From: Lonicera japonica | Taxonomy: Eukaryota; Streptophyta; Magnoliopsida; Dipsacales; Caprifoliaceae | Assembly: GCA_021464415.1 (NCBI GenBank) | Contig: JAKCWG010000685.1 | Location: 300,384 to 364,383 of the forward strand | Reading direction: 5' to 3' | Length of the DNA: 64,000 nt | Part shown: in pieces, positions 57,914 through 64,000 of the stretch | Position numbering within the stretch: position 1 is the stretch's first letter | Layout of the letters: each line of letters starts with the position of its first letter | Program-made: the position numbers and the translations under genes | Notes under the pieces: generated by a model | What the model saw: only the letters and a program-made list of their open reading frames with translations | Told to the model about the DNA's origin: nothing | Database searches by the model: none

Positions 57914-58811
57914 AATACATCTGAAGTTTTAACTAAAGAATATATAAAAAAACAAGTAATCTATATAAGTTATTCCTGAAAGGAAAAGTGAAGTTTTTTT
58001 GGGTTAGCTAGGTTGTTTAGAGGAAAATTTGAGAGGTTTTTGAAATTATTATAGTTTTGAATTATTATCTTGATTTTTTAAGGATGTTTCAAATTATTTA
58101 TATTTGTGTTTTTTTAGTTTATTTTATCTTTTATAATTTACACTACTAGCAAGTATTATTGACCATTAATCAAGTTACAGTCTTAAAAATATTAAAATTA
58201 AACTAGAACTATAAAGGGTAGTATATAAAACATACAAAAAATTAAGTATGTTTCTGGTAGGTTCGTTGTACTATTAATAATATTAAAGCGTATCTTATTC
58301 TTGTTTTTGTGTGTACTATAAAGAAATGCTTCTGATATATTGTGCGAATCCAATTTAAAAAATATAGATGATAAAATTAATGTAAATATCGTGAAAAATA
58401 AACAAATTTATTTAGAATCACACCCCATTTATCTAAATTCAAATCCATGACCCCAAATGCTAAAAAATATATAGAAAATTCAATTAAAGGATTCTAACTA
58501 AAGAGCATTAAATTTTATTTTTATTGCCATTCAAAAGCCGCTAGAGCAGATCAAAACCAACTATCAGAGAGTAGTAGTCTCTCTCAGAAGAGAGTTACAA
58601 TCAAAAGACAATACCCCAATCTTTCTACATTAATTGACACGCAAGGCAATAGTATTTTTATTAAACGACTCGAAAGAAACTTTACTATTTGACCAAATAT
58701 AATTATATATTATTAAATTATTTTAAAGTGTCTAAATAATATCACGTATAATATTCATGTACTCTAAATTATAGTAAATTGTTAATGACGTGTTAATATG
58801 ACAGGAAATAA
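57914..58811. other. Duplicated flank, no gene
   Basis: 57914-58250 matches 3375-3710 and 61110-61480. 58500-58800 matches 61730-62040. Confidence 0.45.
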
Positions 58812-60063
58812 TAAGCACCCGTTACGCCATTTTGGTCTCTAGTGGTCTTATACGTTTATTGCATATTGAAAAACTTAGATGCTTTTACCAATATTTTGCT
58901 ACCTTCTAGAAATATCTCATGAAAAACTAATTTGGAGAAAACGGAGAAAAGGATGAAAACCTTGTATTCCATGATCTGATATTTTGATTTGCCGAAGTTT
59001 AATTACTAGTGACAAAAGTTTATCTTACCCGTTTTGAAATGAGAGTGATTCATTATTGTTTCCTCAGATAACAATGTCAATTATCTTGTTTGATTGAATT
59101 AGAAAATATCGAATTTTATTGGAATTAATTTGATATGAAATTTAACTCTTGAGGATAGTGTATTAGATTAGTTACAGTCTATATGGAAGACAGGACATAT
59201 CTGATTTTAATTCCTAAGTAACATTTATCAGTTCGGGTTTTGAAAACTTGATTATGTCCAGGTTAATAAATAACCTTACTCCTTCAAGTTTTTAAAAATG
59301 ATTTTATCAGTGTCTTGTGAAGTTATTTTGTTTGAAAATGATAGAATATTGGTAACTTGGCAATAAGTTTATTCAACTAGAAAGTGGACAAACTAACAGA
59401 TATAAAATGTGAAAATAGACACACCAATATCTAATTTAAATACTAGGAGAAAATTTCATTACCTTCCCGACGATATATATATATAAAAGAGAGGGAGAGA
59501 ATATAATATGGCAGAGGATACTACGGAAGATATTATCTTTTATTCTCCAAAGATTTTCGAGAATACGACTATAGTAGATAACACTTCGGGTGTCGAGAAT
59601 GGATTCCGTGATTCCTAAGAAATCAGACGGTTATAGATTATACTTGATAACACTTCAAATGCAGAGAATATAGAGAATTTAGGCCCCTGAATTGCTGCCT
59701 TGTTGTTGTCCCTCAACCCCTAGGGGTTATGGTCTATTTATATTGTTTTGGGAGTAATTGTCGCGCGACGTGACCCTAAAGTATGGGATTGTCGCACGAC
59801 AATCCGTTCAATAGGGGACAATTGTGCTGTTCCAGACACAATTATGTGCTGGGTAATGATTAGGGAACATGTCACGCGATATATGAGGTTTGTCGCGCGA
59901 CAAATGGCTTTGTTATGTAGCAAACTACTCTTTGGACATGTTTGTTTGAACGACCGGCCTCTCTGAGCAGTTTCTAGTGTGTTGATGAGATCTGGACCGG
60001 CAAAAGGTGTGTTTTCTGACCTTCTTAGGATTTTTGCTAGAGTCACGGATTGTGGTGTCTACA
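58812..60063 (-). mobile_element. LTR remnant, family A, copy 3 (1252 bp)
   Basis: From TAAGCACCCGTTACGCC to GTGGTGTCTACA. It lacks the first 290 bp or so of the + strand end seen in copies 1 and 2 (TGTGAGAATCC...), so no target duplication can be read. TATA is on the minus strand near 59735. Diverged TGTCGCGCGACA copies occur at about 59759, 59791, 59868 and 59889. The oldest-looking of the three copies. Confidence 0.85.
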
Positions 60064-62502
60064 GTAGATTCATTGCATTGTTGCTAATTTTTTTTTTCTT
60101 TTAACCTAGAAAACAAAAGAAAAAATGTAGGCATATATTTTTTTCACGTAATACGTGTCTGACTGTCTTAAACATATCACTTCTTATTGTGTAAAATCAG
60201 GCTTGCGTGAAAGCTGTATAAAGGTGATACCATAAATATATTTACAAGCAGAAGAAGAAACTTTTGGGCTCAAGAGGTTTTGATGTCTTTATTGAATTAA
60301 CAAAATACCTCCATATGCTAAGTAAAAAAAAATACTCAATTAAAAGATTCGAATTTAAGATCTTTATATTTGATAAAATACAATCATATGTTATTAAAAA
60401 AAGTTTAAAACTTTTATATAATATTAAGAATAATATTATAATACACGCATCACATATAATCTAAATTGTAGTGAATTATTATGACGTGCTCACATGGAGA
60501 AATTTATCACAGAGTGAGAGAGACAAGTCACAGATAGTTAACAAATGAAAAATTAAATTAAAAGAGATGCAACAGAAAGCTGTTTTTTTTTTTTCTCCTC
60601 ACAGACAAGGTAACGCCAGCTATATGAGAAAAGTCAAGTCGTTATCTAAGGAAGATGACAGATACCCTTCACAAAAATAAATTCAATGAAATATTTTTTG
60701 AGAAATGATGAGGAAAGCTCATAAAATTTTCTGCACCTTCTCGTCTCACTCTATGATTGGTTAATCTAGTAGAATAGTACTCTAACAAGTAATCAAAATT
60801 TTAACCAATTATATAATAATTTTACTGTAGTCCTCCTTAAAAGAAAATTAATAAATTTAAATTCGTAGATTTATACGATAAGTTGTCTTACTTGAAGCTG
60901 CCACGGATTTTACAGGTTCCTGCCCAACTCTTTAAATCGTACAATAATATATTTTAAAAAATTAAATTATAAGTGTATTATGAAAATTATATTTGAATGC
61001 AAAAGGCAAATTTTGACTTTTAAATTATAAAATTTAATTTACAAAGAAAATATAGTTCAAATGGCAGGGGCTCTTATCTCCAACATGGAAAAAACTATCG
61101 ACTCAAATTTATTAATACATCTAAAATTTTAACTAAAGAATATACAAAAACATATAATCGATATAAGTTATTTATGAAAGAAAAAGTGTACCTGGTGGTT
61201 AACAAATACTAAAGTTTTTTTTGGCTTAGGTTGTTTAATACAATTTGAGGGGAAAATGAAAAAGTTATTAGTGTTATGAAATATTACCTCCGTTTCCAAT
61301 TAAAATCTTGTTTTCCTTGACAGAATGTTTCAAATTATTAAAGTTGCCTTTTCTAGGTGCAGTTAACCTTTACCTACCTAATTTTACACTAGCAAATAAG
61401 TATTTTTGAATATTAAAAAAGTTGTAGTCTTAAAAATATTAAAATTAAACTAGAACTATAAAGGGTGGTAATTAAAACATACAAAAAAGTTATATTTTTG
61501 GGTAAGTTCATTGTACTATTAATTATTAAGAAAATTTTTTTTTTTAAAAAAATAAAAGCTAGAGGCATATTCTTCTTTCTGGGTGTCTGACTATCTTAAG
61601 CAAATTGTTTCTTATATATTGTGCAAAATCCGATTTCCGTAAAAGTTATATATAGGTGATCAATAAAATTTGTGCTCAAGCACACACCAAAAATGTATTT
61701 ACGAGGAGAAGAAGAGGCTTCCTCGCATAAAGAGCATTAATTTTTATTCTTATTGCCATTCAAAAGCCACTAGAGCAGATCAAAACTAACGATAAAAGAG
61801 GAGTAGTCTCTCTCGGACAGAGTTACAATCAAAAGACAATACCCCAACCCTCCTACATTAATTGACAAGCAAGTCAATCGACAGCTCTATTGGTATTTTT
61901 ATTGAATGACTCAAAAGAAATCCTACTACTTGACCAAACACAATCGCGTATTATTAAAATATTTTAAAAAGTTTCTAAATAATATCAGGTATAAAATTTG
62001 TGTTCCAAATTATAGCAAATTATTAATGACGTGCTACAATCACCGAGATAAATTTATCGTACATAGATACAAGTAACAACAATTAACAAATGAAAAATCA
62101 AAATAAAAGAGATGTAACATTAGTATCAATTAATATTCATATACCTACTTTTTTTCTCCTCTTCATATTTGAAAAATGCTTTGTCCTCTTCATATTCAAG
62201 TAATGCCAGCAGCATGACCGATACCTTCCACAAAATAAATTCAATGAAAATAATATTTGAGAAATGATGAGGAAAGTTCGTAACTTTTTCTCCATCTTCT
62301 CGTCTCTCTCTCTCTCTCTCTTTTATTTATTTATTTTTATTTTTATTTTTTGACCAATTATATGTGGAAGACTCATTTACTTTGTCCGAATCTCATTCGC
62401 AGTCAGTCCTCAAATTTGTTACGTCCTCTGCAATATAATTGCTTTAATTTACGCTTGAGTACTTAAAAATTCACTATGACAAATTAGTTTTATTTAATTA
62501 TA
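60064..62502. other. Duplicated flanks, no gene
   Basis: 60090-60500 resembles 56160-56420. 60690-61490 resembles 2400-3720 and 56810-58210. 61730-62040 resembles 58500-58800. 62060-62502 resembles 1-306 and 7180-7520, and ends with the TIR upstream module; a (CT)n run lies at 62301-62320. Confidence 0.5.
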
Positions 62503-62590
62503 ATGACCAGAGTACGAGCCCATAATACATCTTCTTCCACTTGTTATGATGTATTTAGAGCTATAGACGTGAAGTCGCCTGTAAAATTAG
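62503..62590 (+). pseudogene. TIR first-exon remnant (start only)
   Basis: ATGACCAGAGTACGAGCCC, then CACTTGTTATGATGTATTT and AGAGCTATAGACGTGAA. Sister of 307-391, with the same GAGCTATAG change and truncation. Not coding. Confidence 0.7.
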
Positions 62591-62651
62591 CTAATTGGTT
62601 AGCATGCTAAAGTTGTTTTTAGGTTAATTGGTTATCTAATACAACTAAAGA

Positions 62652-62673
62652 GTAATAATAATAATAATAATAA

Positions 62674-62714
<41 letters not shown>
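62652..62714. repeat. Compound (ATA)n(AGA)n microsatellite
   Basis: About eight ATA units followed by about thirteen AGA units. Confidence 0.95.
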
Positions 62715-62716
<2 letters not shown>

Positions 62717-63689
62717 ATATTGAGAACTTAAAACATATTTTTTAAATAAGTTTTTGGAAGTTTGAAAGTAGGTTGAAAAATTAATTTAATTTTTTTTAGA
62801 GTTTTTTTCAATCAATTAAAAAAAACTCATGAAAAAAATTTAAAAAATTATTATAATAAATTTTATTTTATAAATTTTGAGTAGGTTTCAAATATATTTA
62901 TTTTTTTATTTAAATTTGGTGGGCCCTTAAAGTCTGGAAATCCATGTGATCGATCTGCTACTGTGTTGACTCCCAAAACAATAATAAACAGAAAGATATC
63001 AAGATTCCAATGGTGGAAGACTTCGATGATTGACTCCCAAAACAATAATAATAATAAAAAAAGAAAAAAAAAAAAAAAAAAGAGAGAAGACATTTATTGA
63101 TTTCCTTCCAAAATTAACACCACTTCCTCTCCTAAATCTCCTGAGTTTCCTATTTAAAATCCATTTACCTAACAGATTTTGATCTTATTACGCAACTTCC
63201 GAAATCACCGTAAACAAGTATGTAATTCCTCTAGCATTTCCAATGTATTATTATAAGATTTAAATTTGGATCCAAGTATAATTTCATTAAAAAATTAAAT
63301 CAAAATATCTTCCTGATAAATATTATAGATTTTATGGGGCAAAATGAAATTAAACTTATTGTCTCAAGATAATAAATACGGAATTGACTTCTCTCCGTTA
63401 CTCTTTCATTCAATTTTGTCTAATTGGATCTAGTTCAATGCCTAAAAGGATGAATTTTATCAAAATTTTAACAGTTGAAAATGAACATATATATCAATTT
63501 TTTATTACACCTACTTCTAGTTTGAATTTCTTGATGAAATTTTGTGGAAACAATATTTATATTGAGTAGATCATTTCCACCAAATTTTATGAGATAATTC
63601 ATCTGTTCAGGTTTCAAGCTAAACCTCATTAGACGAAATTAGATAAAAGGAGTATTGGAGAGGAGTTGAGTCCAATAAATACCTTCTTT
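62715..63689. other. Duplicated flank (copy of 4600-5360)
   Basis: Collinear with the region before the intact TIR exon, including the hairpin-arm motif TTGAATTTCTTGATGAAATT. At 63683 it joins a different TIR remnant, whereas the copy at 5361 goes on to the intact TIR. Confidence 0.55.
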
Positions 63690-63800
63690 TTTCTTTCGGT
63701 TGTTGCAACGTATTTTTGAGTTTTAGAAGTAAAGGCATCCGTAAAACTTTTATAGATTAGCTGTATACAATTCTATTCCAACAAGAATTTTGAACATTTT
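63690..63800 (+). pseudogene. TIR exon remnant cut by a MITE
   Basis: CAACGTATTTTTGAGTTTTAG, then CGTAAAACTTTTATAGATTAG and ATACAATTCTATTCC, ending at GAACATTTT where the GGATCCATTTGATAACA MITE begins (63801 to beyond the window). Fourth copy with this same break. The ATG end is missing. Confidence 0.7.
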
Positions 63801-64000
63801 GGATCCATTTGATAACAATATGGAAAAAATAAATAAAAATAATTGATTTTTGTGAAAAGTTGAAAAATAAATTGAGAAATGTAGTGAGATGTCTTTTTTA
63901 CTTTGTGACATTTTTTCAATAGAAAGTTTTCTTTTGTGGTTGCGAAAAAAAATTTTACATAAAAATAATTAGTATGGAAGATATCTGATCATAAAAATAA
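63801..64000. mobile_element. MITE in the TIR remnant, cut by the window edge
   Basis: GGATCCATTTGATAACAATA and the following interior match 11289-11490 closely. The right end lies outside the window. Confidence 0.65.

Overview
This window is AT-rich plant nuclear DNA. It holds a TIR-NBS-LRR (TNL) disease-resistance gene cluster, so the source is a eudicot, since TNLs of this kind are absent from cereals. I cannot name the species; the TIR wording looks asterid-like, which is only an impression. I see no rRNA or tRNA gene, CRISPR array or bacterial sequence.

Gene content. There is one complete NB-ARC/LRR/C-terminal body at 14188-20302, in four exons that join in frame by eye. Two TIR first exons lie upstream of it. 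The one at 5859-6397 is open and ends at a splice donor in the right phase. The one at 12650-13169, which is nearer, carries a frameshift and three stop codons. The intact TIR plus the body would make a TNL of about 1,159 residues with a first intron of about 7.8 kb. Eight more TIR-exon remnants are scattered over the window (about 0.3, 6.9, 11.1, 43.0, 53.5, 55.0, 62.5 and 63.7 kb, plus a 32-bp stub at 56.8 kb), all on the + strand and none with its own NB-ARC. Several share the same upstream promoter-like segment, and four are cut at the same codon by the same MITE.

Layout. 0-5.8 kb: remnant TIR, MITEs and an LTR-like piece. 5.86-20.3 kb: the TNL locus. 20.4-28.4 kb: TNL 3' flank with a nearly complete Ty1/copia element (22117-28145). 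28.7-33 kb: low-content DNA, a MITE and a 1.9-kb solo LTR. 33.2-37.1 kb: a truncated copia element interrupted by a gypsy-type LTR. 37.2-42 kb: a second copy of the TNL 3' flank, a hAT element, a Stowaway and a second hAT-like element that has picked up TNL intron sequence. 42.8-64 kb: duplicated TNL 5' flanks, TIR remnants, three more LTRs or LTR pieces and many MITEs.

History. Large paralogous blocks (7.5-12.2 with 48.1-54.9 kb; 20.4-28.4 with 33.2/37.2-39.4 kb; 4.5-5.4 with 62.7-63.7 kb; 2.4-3.7 with 56.8-58.2 and 60.7-61.5 kb) serve as empty-site controls. They show that the solo LTRs, the copia element and an unidentified 1.6-kb insertion arrived after the duplications. The result is a birth-and-death resistance cluster in which 5' TIR modules have multiplied far more than NBS-LRR bodies.
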